DNA from: an uncultured Chloroflexota bacterium
GTDB lineage: Bacteria; Chloroflexota; Dehalococcoidia; CAUJGQ01
NCBI GenBank assembly: GCA_937879875.1
Contig: CALFMN010000179.1
Location: forward strand, 1 to 19,063
Reading direction: 5' to 3'
Length of the DNA: 19,063 nucleotides
How positions within the stretch are numbered: the first letter of the stretch is position 1; each line of letters starts with the position of its first letter. Of this stretch, positions 1-6,759 are shown one piece after another. The notes beneath the pieces were generated by a model that was not told where the DNA came from, did not search any database, and saw only the letters and a program-made list of their open reading frames with translations. A program made the translations under genes and the position numbers.

Positions 1-48
1 CAGCTCGCCCGTTTGAAACGTGCGGATGCGGGCTACTGCGCTCGTCAT
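1..48 (-). CDS. start of an unidentified gene, cut by the window edge
   Basis: An ATG at 48-46 opens a minus-strand frame reading MTSAVARIRTFQTGEL before the window ends. It is preceded by AAAGGA about 9 bases upstream, a good ribosome-binding site. Sixteen codons are too few to recognise a family. The gene would lie just downstream of the truncated IS3 remnant. The start is supported only by the ribosome-binding site and the open frame. Confidence 0.4.
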   Translation of the reverse strand, partial: MTSAVARIRTFQTGEL

Positions 49-185
49 GGCGATGTCGTCCTTTGCTGCTTCGTACGTTACGTTGGCTGCGCGTGAGTGC
101 TTCGGCTGGCGGGGCGCCTACCCCTGACGGCGTCGCCGTCTGTCCCCTCCAGTTTCGGCTTTGCATTATCCACATCTCGTAACGC

Positions 186-563
186 TCAGCGGCGTTGATG
201 GAAGCGGCGGAAAGCGGCAGCGCTGTCCTGGAGGCGGGTGCGGCCGCGCCAGAGGGTGAGCACGCCCGGCTCGCCGTCGTGCGCACCTGCCGCCCGCAGC
301 AGCCGTGCCACCCGCTTGTGGCTCACCCGCTGCCCCTGGGCACGCCGCGTGGCGTGCACCTGGGACAACCCGTACGTCTGTCGACTCTGGGCATGGATGC
401 TGCGAATCGCCTCCGTACGTGTCGCGTCCGCCTGTGCCCGCTCGCTCGATCCACGCTGTGCCCAGGCGTAGTACCCCGCCCGCGAGACGTCGACGAGCCG
501 GCACAGCATGGTGATCGGATCGCTGGCCTGCTCCGCGTCGATGAACCGCATGCGGTCTACCAC
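186..563 (-). pseudogene. IS3-family transposase OrfB, N-terminal fragment
   Basis: The frame starts at GTG 563 and gives 125 residues. Residues 5-60 (FIDAEQASDPITMLCRLVD and VSRAGYYAWAQR onward) match the N-terminal helix-turn-helix part of IS3 OrfB, and the SHKRVARLLRAAG segment follows as expected. After about residue 93 the similarity stops. A full OrfB is about 280 residues and carries a DDE integrase domain; none of that is here. The GTG start overlaps the TAG stop of OrfA, the usual coupled arrangement in which OrfAB is made by frameshifting. It cannot encode an active transposase. Confidence 0.75.
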
Positions 564-850
564 GCCTCCCTCGCGAAGCAGGCCGCGGCTTTTCGCAGCA
601 TCTCCCGCTCCATCGCGCGTGGTTTGACCTCGCGGCGCAGCCGCCGCAGCGCCGCCCGTTCCGCGGCGCTCAGGGCGCCAGGCGGTCCTTCACCGGCGTC
701 GACGTTGGCCTGCTGCCCCCCCTTGCGCAGCGACTCGCCGGACACGCCGAGATCGGCAGCGACCTCGCTGATGCGCTGCCCGCCGCGCCGCAGCAACGCG
801 ACGGCAGCGGCGCGGAACGCCTCCGGATCGGGTGCGTGACGCTTCGGCAT
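557..850 (-). CDS. IS3-family transposase OrfA (HTH_Tnp_1-like)
   Basis: This 97-residue frame starts at ATG 850. The N-terminal half has the helix-turn-helix pattern of IS3 OrfA (RISEVAADLGVSGESL). The C-terminal half has the family's coiled-coil with REVKPRAMEREMLRKAAACF, which normally ends in a KKAAAFFA-like motif just before the OrfA/OrfB overlap. Two places look unlike the family: LRKGGQQ where LRRWVRQ-like residues are usual, and VKPRAMERE where a leucine heptad is usual. This suggests decay. It normally binds the IS ends and regulates OrfAB; with OrfB truncated it has no transposition partner here. Confidence 0.75.
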   Translation of the reverse strand: MPKRHAPDPEAFRAAAVALLRRGGQRISEVAADLGVSGESLRKGGQQANVDAGEGPPGALSAAERAALRRLRREVKPRAMEREMLRKAAACFAREAW

Positions 851-934
851 GGTGGACTCCTGCTCCGGGCAGCACGCCCAGTCTCGCGGTGTCCACGAAA
901 CCGGGTAAAGACCACGGCAAGACAGGGGTGGTCG

Positions 935-1478
935 TCAACTCGCCCGTGTCCTTGGCCGGCGCGGCGAGCGGCGGTGCGGCGGCGGGATCGCCGGCCCCGG
1001 CGCGGGGGGTGGCGATGGCGCGGCGTCGAGCACCGCGCGGTCATCCCTGCCCGGCGGTGTGGCGGGCCGCGGCGGCGCATAGGAAGAGTTCGGAGCGGGA
1101 GTGGGACGCGAAGCCGGCGTCTGGAGAGGTCCGGCGGGTGGATGCGGTGGTCCGCTTCCGACGGACGCCGGCGTCCGCACCGGACCCAATGGATGGTTGG
1201 CCGGGTCGGCGCTCAGCGGCGGTTGCCGCGGCACCGGACTGCCGGCCACGTCAAGGCCTGGCTGCTGTCCATGAGCCGGCGGAACGGGCGGCGGCATCGC
1301 CGGAAGCGGCGCTCGGCTCGGCAGCGGCGGGGGCGGCGGCGTCAGCAGCGGTGCTGCGGTCGCCGCCTGCTGCGCCGGACCGGCGAGGCCGGAGCGCGCG
1401 GCGGACGCGGCCGCCAAGGCGAAAAGTAAGGCGCAGACACAGACGCTAAGGACAGAGACGGTCCGGCGGGGGACGCAT
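935..1478 (-). pseudogene. proline-rich exported protein, frameshifted and truncated
   Basis: The open frame from 1417 to 935 encodes a low-complexity Pro/Ala-rich chain (PPPPPLPSRAPLP, PHPPAGPLQTPASRP). It has no good start of its own. Extending it upstream gives RRTVSVLSVCVCALLFALA followed by AAASA, a convincing signal peptide, but the only ATG (1478-1476) is in another frame. Removing one base from the G5 run at 1468-1472 (C5 on the coding strand) joins the ATG to the signal peptide as MRPRRTVSV. I infer a one-base insertion, or a homopolymer sequencing error. The 3' end meets the probable IS boundary, and its TGA at 937-935 may come from the IS end. Function is unknown. Confidence 0.5.
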
Positions 1479-1520
1479 CACGGACCCGCTTTCTGCGGCG
1501 AAACCAGGTGGTGTGCCGCG

Positions 1521-1535
1521 AGCGAAGTGTTCGCT
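1521..1535. repeat. short palindrome AGCGAA-GTG-TTCGCT
   Basis: A perfect 6-bp inverted repeat with a 3-base loop. Outer GTGT (1511-1514) and ACAC (1541-1544) can also pair. It lies about 45 bases upstream of the ATG of the broken proline-rich gene, where an operator or a hairpin would be possible. Nothing else supports a function. Confidence 0.3.
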
Positions 1536-1598
1536 ACGCTACACCTCGGACTCGGATGCTGTCAACAGGATAACGCTGCGGAATGGGGGTGAGGAGTG

Positions 1599-1655
1599 AA
1601 TGGTGAGTGGTGAAGGGAGCGAGCGAGGCAGCTCACCCTTCACTACTCACCACTC
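1599..1655. repeat. imperfect inverted repeat after the DUF362 gene
   Basis: The left arm (1599-1620) and right arm (1631-1655) are near-complementary, built on GTGAGT and GTGAAGGG blocks around a 10-base centre. It starts 15 bases after the DUF362 stop codon, so on the minus strand it could fold as a transcript-end hairpin. There is no U-run, so it is not a classical intrinsic terminator. The low-complexity arms resemble intergenic repeat debris rather than a unique element. Confidence 0.5.
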
Positions 1656-1669
1656 TCTGCTGACCCTCT

Positions 1670-2794
1670 TCAGCGATAGCGCCGGAACAGCCGGCCCCAC
1701 TCGGTATCCCGCATCTGCGCGGCGCGGCGGCGGCCGACGAACGGGTACCAGAAGGCGTTGTGATACAGGTTCGAGGCGACGAACGACCACGGCGCGATGC
1801 GCGAGCGCAGCAGCGCATGCTCGAAGCACTTCAGCGGCCCCCAGTAGATCAGCTTCTGGCCGCGGCTGGCGAACGTGTTCTCGTTCTTGCTGAAGCCGAA
1901 GTCGATGCCGCTGATGTCCATACCCACGACCTCGATCTGCGCCGGGTCGCCCACGCCCAGACCGCGCTCGTGCGCCAGGCGGATGAACGGCAGCGAAAGC
2001 GGATCGAAGCCTTGCAGCTTCGCGGAGACCGCGTCGATCGCGACGAGATCGCTGCCGGCGATCAGCAGGTTCTTGACGTGCGGGCGCATGGCGCGCGGGC
2101 CGGGGCCATCGCCGGCGATCGTGCCGTCCATCACGGCGAAGAGTCCGGCGTGGATCTCCTGCTGAATCGCCAGCAGATCGACCAGCGTCTCGTGGATCTG
2201 CGTGTGTGCCCAGTGGCGGTTGTTATCCAGCAGGCCACCGAAGCCGTTCTTCATGGCGCCGGTGATCGTGGTGAAGACGTGCGTCTTGACCGTGGGCAGG
2301 TGCACGACGTTCTTGCCGAACAGCACTTCGGGAATCTCGATGCCGTCGGGGAAGATGCGGTCCAGCGCCAGCAACTCGGCCTTCGGTGCGTAGCGCACGC
2401 GCTTCGTGCCGGGGTCGGTGACGTGGACGCTGGGCACGCGATTGCGCTGCAGCACGGCGAGCTGCTTGTTGCGCCGCTCGCCCTCGTGCGAATCGACCAC
2501 AACGGTGCCGTTCTGCACGGCGACCAGGTCGTGGTAGCCGGCGCGACGCAGGCCTCGGATCGTGCCATCGAGCTGCCAGGGGCTGGTGGAGCAGGCGGGA
2601 TAGTAGCGCTGCCAGGAGATGTTGACCTTGAGCGCGGTGGGCGCGGCGGGATCCAGCGCCTCGCGCACGCCGGCCAATTCCATCAGCCGGGCGATGTCAG
2701 GCAGCACGGTACGGGAGCTGGTGTAGAGCACGGCGACGCGGCCGGTGGGTCGGTTGGCGGCGGCGTGCTCGCGCGGCCTAGTTAGCGATTGCAT
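1670..2794 (-). CDS. DUF362 domain-containing protein
   Basis: A 374-residue protein of the DUF362 family, whose biochemical role is mostly undefined. Recognisable blocks include VAVLYTSSRTVLPDI at the N-terminus, VVHLPTVKTHVFTTITGAMKNGFG in the middle (the conserved K-T-H and MKN-G segment), and AVMDGTIAGDGPGPR followed by AGSDLVAIDAVSAKLQGFDP. Some relatives carry a fused ferredoxin domain; this one has no clustered cysteines. ATG 2794 was chosen because AAGGA lies about 7 bases upstream; the open frame extends to 2863 but without that support. No signal peptide is evident, so it is probably cytoplasmic. It lies 72 bases downstream of the Uma2 gene on the same strand and could be co-transcribed. 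An antisense 341-codon frame is a composition shadow. Confidence 0.8.
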   Translation of the reverse strand: MQSLTRPREHAAANRPTGRVAVLYTSSRTVLPDIARLMELAGVREALDPAAPTALKVNISWQRYYPACSTSPWQLDGTIRGLRRAGYHDLVAVQNGTVVVDSHEGERRNKQLAVLQRNRVPSVHVTDPGTKRVRYAPKAELLALDRIFPDGIEIPEVLFGKNVVHLPTVKTHVFTTITGAMKNGFGGLLDNNRHWAHTQIHETLVDLLAIQQEIHAGLFAVMDGTIAGDGPGPRAMRPHVKNLLIAGSDLVAIDAVSAKLQGFDPLSLPFIRLAHERGLGVGDPAQIEVVGMDISGIDFGFSKNENTFASRGQKLIYWGPLKCFEHALLRSRIAPWSFVASNLYHNAFWYPFVGRRRAAQMRDTEWGRLFRRYR

Positions 2795-2866
2795 GGGCAA
2801 TCCTTGCGGCCGGGTTGCGCTGTGTCGCCGCCTGTCCAGTGTAGCGCGGCGGCAGTGCATCACGGC

Positions 2867-3445
2867 TCAGCCGCGCGGGCCGAGCACGTCGTCAAGCGCG
2901 AGCACGAGGTTGGGAAAGGCGAGGGGGGAGAGCGTGCCGCCGCGTTCAACGATCTCAATCTTCGTGTAGCGCCCAGCCTTCGGCTCGCGGTGGACGAGAA
3001 TACGTTGGCCGGGCAGGTCGAAGATCCAGCTCTCGACAATGCCGGCTTCGGCGTAGAGCGGCAGCTTCTCGTCGCGGTCGTAGCGCAGCGAGGTATCGGC
3101 TACCTCGATCAGCAGGAGGATGTTCGCGGGGTTGGGATGGCCGGTGCGCCCGATAGCAAGGCTCGCCGGCACGATCACGAGATCGGGCTCCGGCTCCGAG
3201 TACAGCGGAATATGAATGGGATCCTGCACGCGGACAAGCATGGACTCAGGCAGCCGCCGCAAGAACCAGTTCGCCAGGAACGTCACCACCCAGGCATGCG
3301 GGATACCGATGGGCGCCATGCGCACGAGTTCTCCTTCCAGCAGTTCGATCCGTTCGTCCTCGTGCAGGATGCCGGCTGCGATCATCTGCTCGTATTCATC
3401 GACGGTGAGCAATCGCCGCTCGTACTCTCGCGCAACCACTGTCAA
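2867..3445 (-). CDS. Uma2 family endonuclease (PD-(D/E)XK fold)
   Basis: A full-length 192-residue Uma2 (formerly DUF820) protein. The family order is intact: LTVDEYEQMIAAGILHEDERIELLEGELV at the N-terminus, HAWVVTFLANWF, then EPEPDLVIV and LLLIEVADTSLRYDRDEKL, which supply the acidic residues and lysine of a restriction-nuclease-like site, then LYAEAGIVESWIFDL. The family is abundant in Cyanobacteria and Chloroflexota and is predicted to cut nucleic acid, but its biological role is not established. The frame opens with TTG at 3445; GTG at 3439 is an alternative and the ribosome-binding site (GGTGGGGA) is only fair. A truncated paralogue lies 60 bases upstream, so this is the surviving member of a tandem pair. 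Confidence 0.88.
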   Translation of the reverse strand: MTVVAREYERRLLTVDEYEQMIAAGILHEDERIELLEGELVRMAPIGIPHAWVVTFLANWFLRRLPESMLVRVQDPIHIPLYSEPEPDLVIVPASLAIGRTGHPNPANILLLIEVADTSLRYDRDEKLPLYAEAGIVESWIFDLPGQRILVHREPKAGRYTKIEIVERGGTLSPLAFPNLVLALDDVLGPRG

Positions 3446-3505
3446 TCCCCACCCGCCAGCCGCAGCGTTCGCCGCGCTGCTTCCGCTGCTTCCAGTGTCG
3501 GGCCT

Positions 3506-3691
3506 TCATCCCACCGCCGCAATCCGGCTTAGCCGCTCTGGCCGACGAGGATCGCCCCTTATCAACAGTTCGAGGCGTTCGTCGTCGCGCAGGATGCCGG
3601 CCTCGATCATGCGCTCGTACTCGTCCGCGCTGAAGTGGCGCCGCTGGAGCATCACTTCTGGCTCGGGCTGCTCGGCTTGTTTAGCGACCAT
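3506..3691 (-). pseudogene. Uma2 family endonuclease, N-terminal remnant
   Basis: The 61-residue frame starts at ATG 3691. Residues 17-43 (RRHFSADEYERMIEAGIL and onward to ERLELL) align with residues 10-36 of the intact Uma2 protein just downstream, with conservative differences. After LELL (about 3564) the family sequence stops, and unrelated codons run to a stop at 3506, so all catalytic residues are missing. It is a tandem duplicate that lost its 3' end. A short regulatory role for the fragment cannot be excluded but nothing supports it. Confidence 0.7.
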
Positions 3692-3892
3692 GGATTTCTT
3701 CCGTTCGATCGTGATACGAGGTGGTCAGGTACATCCAGTATGGCGCACTCGCCGCCACGGCTGCGCCCGTTTACTCGTTGGCGTGTGCGGGAAGCGTCTC
3801 AAGCGCCAGCGCCGTGGCCTGTTCCAGCGAAAGCGCCTCGCCCTCGGCCCAGGCCGCCGCGAAGGTCTGTTCATCCAGCGCGGCACGTGCGT

Positions 3893-5302
3893 TCACGACG
3901 CTCCGCTCATACTCGACCTTGTCGTACCCGGGGACGGCTGCACCCGTAACGTCGCGCAGCGCCTTCGCCGAGCCGAACAGTAGCACCGCACGCACCGGTC
4001 GCCCAGCGCGACACACGCTCCGGCCACGTGCTCCAGCGCGTCGGTCGTGCCCCAAAGGTCGCGAACTTGGTAGCGGATTGCCAGACTCTCTGCAAACAGG
4101 GCGTGCGCGGCAGGGGCGTCGCTACGCGACAACGCCACCAGCCCGAGACCGAGCAGTGAGAAGGCCTGGCCGATCTTGTCACCGCTCTCGCGGGTAAGGG
4201 CAAGACTCGTCATCAGCTGTGACTGCGCCAGGGGCAGGTCACCGCTTGTCCACGCCACGTATCCCAGGTTGGCCAGCGGCCCACCTATATACTGCCGTTC
4301 GCCACTCGCCTGGTAAAGGGACACGCTCTCCTCAAGCCACCGGCGCGCCGACTCGTAATCGCCGGTGAGCCACGCCGCTACTCCGAGGCTGTTGAGAGTA
4401 CCGGCCATCCCCCGTTTGTCGCCAAGCTCGCGGTAAAGGGCGAGGCTCTCTTCATCAAAGCGGCGCTGCGTCGCGTGGTCGGCCCGCGCGTAGTAGGCCA
4501 GATACCCCGCCGCTCGCAGGAGGTCAGCGCGCTCCCGCGATGTAGCAGCTTCCACCCGATCCAGCACCTGAACAAGCCAGTTGCTCCCTTCGGTCAGATG
4601 CCCGTGTGAGACCCAGAACTGCGCCAGGATCGCCGCCAACTTGAAACCCACGTGAGCATCGCCGGCGCCGAGCGAATACCTCAGCGCGGCGCGCAGATTG
4701 CCGTGCTCCTGTTCGAGCCGGTCCAACCAGACCCTTTGCTGGGCAGTGCGATAGTGCGGCCGGGCTGCCCGCGCAAGATGCAAGCAGGAGGCTGCATGAC
4801 GTCGTTGAACTTCGTACGCCTCACCGCTTGCCTCCAGCTCACCGGCGGCGAACTCGTGGATCGTCTCCAGCATGCGGTAGCGTGGCTCCCCCGCGTGCCC
4901 TTCACCTTCTTGCAGCAGGCTCTTCTCGACCAGCGAACTGACGCCGTCCAGCACGTCGAGGCCGAGGTCGCCGTCGGCGTCGCACACCGCCTCGGCAAGC
5001 TCCAGCGTGCAGCCGCCGGCGAACACCGCCAGGCGACGGAAGAGACGCTGTTCAGTGGGCGCCAGAAGGTCATAGCTCCAGGCGATGGCGTCGCGGAGGG
5101 TCTGCTGCCGCGCCGGTACGGTGCGGGCACCGCCGGTGAGGAACGGCAGCCGCTGGGAGAGCCTGCTCAGCATCGCCGACGGCGGCAGGACCCGGATGCG
5201 CGCCGCGGCGAGTTCGATCGCGAGCGGCAGGCCGTCAAGCTGCCGGCAGATCGTGGCCACGGCAGCAGCGTTCTCCGCGGTGAGGCGGAAATCGGGCCGC
5301 AC
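3893..5302 (-). CDS. NB-ARC C-terminal part plus TPR repeats (C-terminal half of split gene)
   Basis: The frame continues the upstream cyclase/NB-ARC protein. It begins at RPDFRLTAENAAAVATICRQ, then LDGLPLAIELAAARI, the GLPLA motif of NB-ARC/STAND ATPases, then a winged-helix region (RDAIAWSYDLL, RLFRRLAVFAGGC). From about residue 200 to 430 come tetratricopeptide repeats, including RFDEESLALYRELGDKRG, GTLNSLGVAAWLTGDYESAR, and PLANLGYVAWTSGDLPLAQ. The GTG at 5302 is probably not a real start: no ribosome-binding site precedes it and the domain has begun upstream. The final residues (about 440 onward) are out of frame after the second break; the true tail is in the frame ending at 3771. It probably acted as the sensor half. 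Confidence 0.65.
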   Translation of the reverse strand: MRPDFRLTAENAAAVATICRQLDGLPLAIELAAARIRVLPPSAMLSRLSQRLPFLTGGARTVPARQQTLRDAIAWSYDLLAPTEQRLFRRLAVFAGGCTLELAEAVCDADGDLGLDVLDGVSSLVEKSLLQEGEGHAGEPRYRMLETIHEFAAGELEASGEAYEVQRRHAASCLHLARAARPHYRTAQQRVWLDRLEQEHGNLRAALRYSLGAGDAHVGFKLAAILAQFWVSHGHLTEGSNWLVQVLDRVEAATSRERADLLRAAGYLAYYARADHATQRRFDEESLALYRELGDKRGMAGTLNSLGVAAWLTGDYESARRWLEESVSLYQASGERQYIGGPLANLGYVAWTSGDLPLAQSQLMTSLALTRESGDKIGQAFSLLGLGLVALSRSDAPAAHALFAESLAIRYQVRDLWGTTDALEHVAGACVALGDRCVRCYCSARRRRCATLRVQPSPGTTRSSMSGAS

Positions 5303-6389
5303 GCTCTGCGCTCGGGTCCCAATTCAGCATGTCCGCGGATTCATCCGGCAACGCGAGCGGCGGGACCGGATATTCCTGCTCGCCCGCCACGCGCAGCGGG
5401 GCGCGGCTGGTGGCGAGCACCGTCAGTTCCGCCGCGGCCTGCAACAGCACACCGACGAACTCGGCGGCAGGCAGCAGATGTTCGAAATTGTCGAGGGCGA
5501 GCAACAGCCTGCGGCCGCGCAGGAAGCGCACGACGGCGTCGCGTACCGGCAGATCGGGGTTCTGCGGCACGCCGAGGGCACGAGCCACGGCAGCGGGAAC
5601 CAGGTCGGCGTCGGTGAGCGACGCCAGGTCGACGAAGAAGACGCCATCGGGGAAGGCGTCCAGCAACTCGGCGGCGGCCTGCAACGCAAGCCGTGTTTTG
5701 CCCGTGCCGCCGGGGCCGGTGAGCGTCAGCAGGCGCGCCGTTTTCAGCAGGTTCGCGATCTCGGCCAGTTCACGCTCGCGGCCGAGGAAGCTGGTGAGCT
5801 GCAGCGGCAGGTTGTTGGGGCGGGCGTCCAGCGTCGCAAGCGGCGGAAACGTGTCGGGAAGGTCCGGCACGTTGAGCTGGAAGAGCAGTTCGGGCTCACT
5901 CAGGTCGCGCAGGCGGTGGCGACCCAGATCACGCAGGCTCGCACCATCTGGCAGCATGCCGCGCACGAGCTTCGCCGTCGCCTCGGAGATGAGGATCTGG
6001 CCGCCGTGGCCAGCCGCGCGGATGCGGGCGCAGCGGTTCACGGCCGAGCCGTAGTAGTCGCCCTCGCGCAGATCCGCTTCGCCCGTGTGCAGCCCCATCC
6101 GCACCCGCAGCGGCCCGACCTCGCCCCAGTCTTCGGCCACGAGTGCCCGCTGCCCGGCCAGCGCCGCGGCGACGGCAGCCGAGGCGCGGACGAAGACGGC
6201 GAAGAGCGAGTCGCCCTCGCCGCGCGGGCGCACCACCACACCGTCGTGCCGCTTGAAGACGCTCGTCAGCAGCGCGTCGTGGCGGACCATGACGGCCCGC
6301 ATCGCCGCAGGGTGTGCTTCCCACAGGCGGGTGCTGCCTTCCACGTCGGTGAACAGAAAGGTGATCGTACCTGTGGGCAGGGCGGACAT
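5235..6389 (-). CDS. class III nucleotide cyclase-like domain plus NB-ARC ATPase (N-terminal half)
   Basis: The frame starts at ATG 6389 with TGTITFLFTDVEGSTRLWE, a hallmark of adenylate/guanylate cyclase domains. Metal-binding aspartates are present at D15 (FTDVEGST) and D60 (GEGDSLFA), and N118 and R122 (SAVNRCARI) fit the transition-state positions, so the catalytic core looks complete. A linker (about 172-195) leads to the NB-ARC/STAND ATPase: SFLGRERELAEI at 200-211, Walker A GPGGTGKT at 225-232, Walker B LLLALD at 295-300, and ATSR at 327-330. From about residue 352 the sequence leaves the family because of the frameshift, and the last 30 residues are out of frame. Such proteins are thought to be signal-responsive regulators, but the ligand is unknown. 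A truncated product of this size is possible. Confidence 0.75.
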   Translation of the reverse strand: MSALPTGTITFLFTDVEGSTRLWEAHPAAMRAVMVRHDALLTSVFKRHDGVVVRPRGEGDSLFAVFVRASAAVAAALAGQRALVAEDWGEVGPLRVRMGLHTGEADLREGDYYGSAVNRCARIRAAGHGGQILISEATAKLVRGMLPDGASLRDLGRHRLRDLSEPELLFQLNVPDLPDTFPPLATLDARPNNLPLQLTSFLGRERELAEIANLLKTARLLTLTGPGGTGKTRLALQAAAELLDAFPDGVFFVDLASLTDADLVPAAVARALGVPQNPDLPVRDAVVRFLRGRRLLLALDNFEHLLPAAEFVGVLLQAAAELTVLATSRAPLRVAGEQEYPVPPLALPDESADMLNWDPSAERAARFPPHRGERCCRGHDLPAA

Positions 6390-6471
6390 CCGGCGGCCTC
6401 GCTGGCGGCGCTTCCCGATGGCGCCGCCATTCTACCAGCCTGCCCGGTTGTCCCGCCGCGTGTGCTTCGCC

Positions 6472-6654
6472 TTACTCGAAGTACCAGCCCGCCTCGGCCT
6501 CACCGATCCGCGATATGCCGTCCAGCCACGCCGCGAGCAGCCGCGCCAGCAGCGCCGCGATACGGGCACGCCGGCCCGGTGCCGATGCGACAGCGAGCCG
6601 GCCACGCTCGGCAGTAAAGCCACTCGTCGTTTCGTACCCTTCGTAGACGGCCAT
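6472..6654 (-). CDS. small unrecognised protein, 60 residues
   Basis: ATG 6654 is preceded by a perfect AAGGAG 7 bases upstream, which is the main reason to call it a gene. The product begins MAVYEGYETTSGFTAERG, has an Ala/Arg/Leu-rich helix in the centre (ARIAALLARLLAAWLDGI) and ends GEAEAGWYFE. The central helix is amphipathic rather than a clear membrane segment. I do not recognise the family. Three TGTCA-type repeats lie 33-59 bases upstream of the start, so regulation by a response regulator is possible. It is 82 bases upstream, in the transcription direction, of the cyclase-like gene. Confidence 0.5.
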   Translation of the reverse strand: MAVYEGYETTSGFTAERGRLAVASAPGRRARIAALLARLLAAWLDGISRIGEAEAGWYFE

Positions 6655-6686
6655 CACGCGCTCCTTGATTGCCCGCCGGAGGATGG

Positions 6687-6713
6687 TGTCAGGCGAATGT
6701 CAGCCAGATGTAA
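6687..6713. promoter_or_regulatory. three direct repeats, 11-bp period, Pho-box-like
   Basis: The plus strand reads TGTCA at 6687, TGTCA at 6698 and TGTAA at 6709, each separated by 6 bases. An 11-bp period places all copies on one face of the helix, as in sites bound by OmpR/PhoB-type response regulators; TGTCA repeats are the E. coli Pho-box pattern. It lies between a minus-strand small gene (start 6654) and a plus-strand region ending in a strong terminator, so it could serve either direction. Which regulator binds is inference. Confidence 0.5.
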
Positions 6714-6759
6714 TCGGGAGGTCATGCACGCCTGCACGGGCGCTGGCATGATGATGGTG

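Larger units (their letters stand above)
186..934 (-). mobile_element. truncated IS3-family insertion sequence
   Basis: Two overlapping minus-strand frames correspond to IS3-family OrfA and the N-terminal third of OrfB. The orfA-proximal end is probably near 930, where the minus strand reads TGACGACCACCCC and, further in, a CCCGGTTTCGTGGACAC block of the type seen in IS3-family ends. The distal end is missing: OrfB stops before its integrase (rve) domain, and no inverted copy of the proximal end occurs in 1-190. The element is therefore immobile. The outer boundary is approximate, and no target duplication can be identified because one end is lost. Confidence 0.7.
3771..6389 (-). pseudogene. 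cyclase/NB-ARC/TPR regulator, whole gene with two breaks
   Basis: Three consecutive minus-strand frames together form one protein of about 870 residues: class III nucleotide cyclase-like domain, NB-ARC/STAND ATPase, winged-helix region, TPR repeats and a short C-terminal tail. The first break is at about 5312-5345, where the frame shifts and roughly ten residues usual in this family (a QYEAVxLF-like segment before ERAQSVRPDF) are missing. The second is at about 3998-4003, where adding one base to ACCGG restores GDPVRAVLLFGSAKAL and the tail ending LETLPAHANE at 3771. The first break is not a simple one-base slip, which favours real gene decay over sequencing error. Confidence 0.65.

Noticed and set aside
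832..1449. plus-strand frames of about 200 codons over the IS/proline-rich junction
   Set aside because: Arg/Ala/Gly shadow composition, no start context and overlap with minus-strand frames that make sense.
1599..1655. CRISPR-like or tandem repeat in the GTGAGTGGTGAAGGG region
   Set aside because: Only one inverted pair with drifting short blocks; no regular spacers.
1760..2785. 341-codon plus-strand open frame antisense to DUF362
   Set aside because: The DUF362 blocks on the minus strand are clear; the plus frame is a mirror with regular codon complementarity.
5085..6617. 510-codon plus-strand open frame antisense to the cyclase gene
   Set aside because: Cyclase and Walker motifs on the minus strand fix the coding strand.
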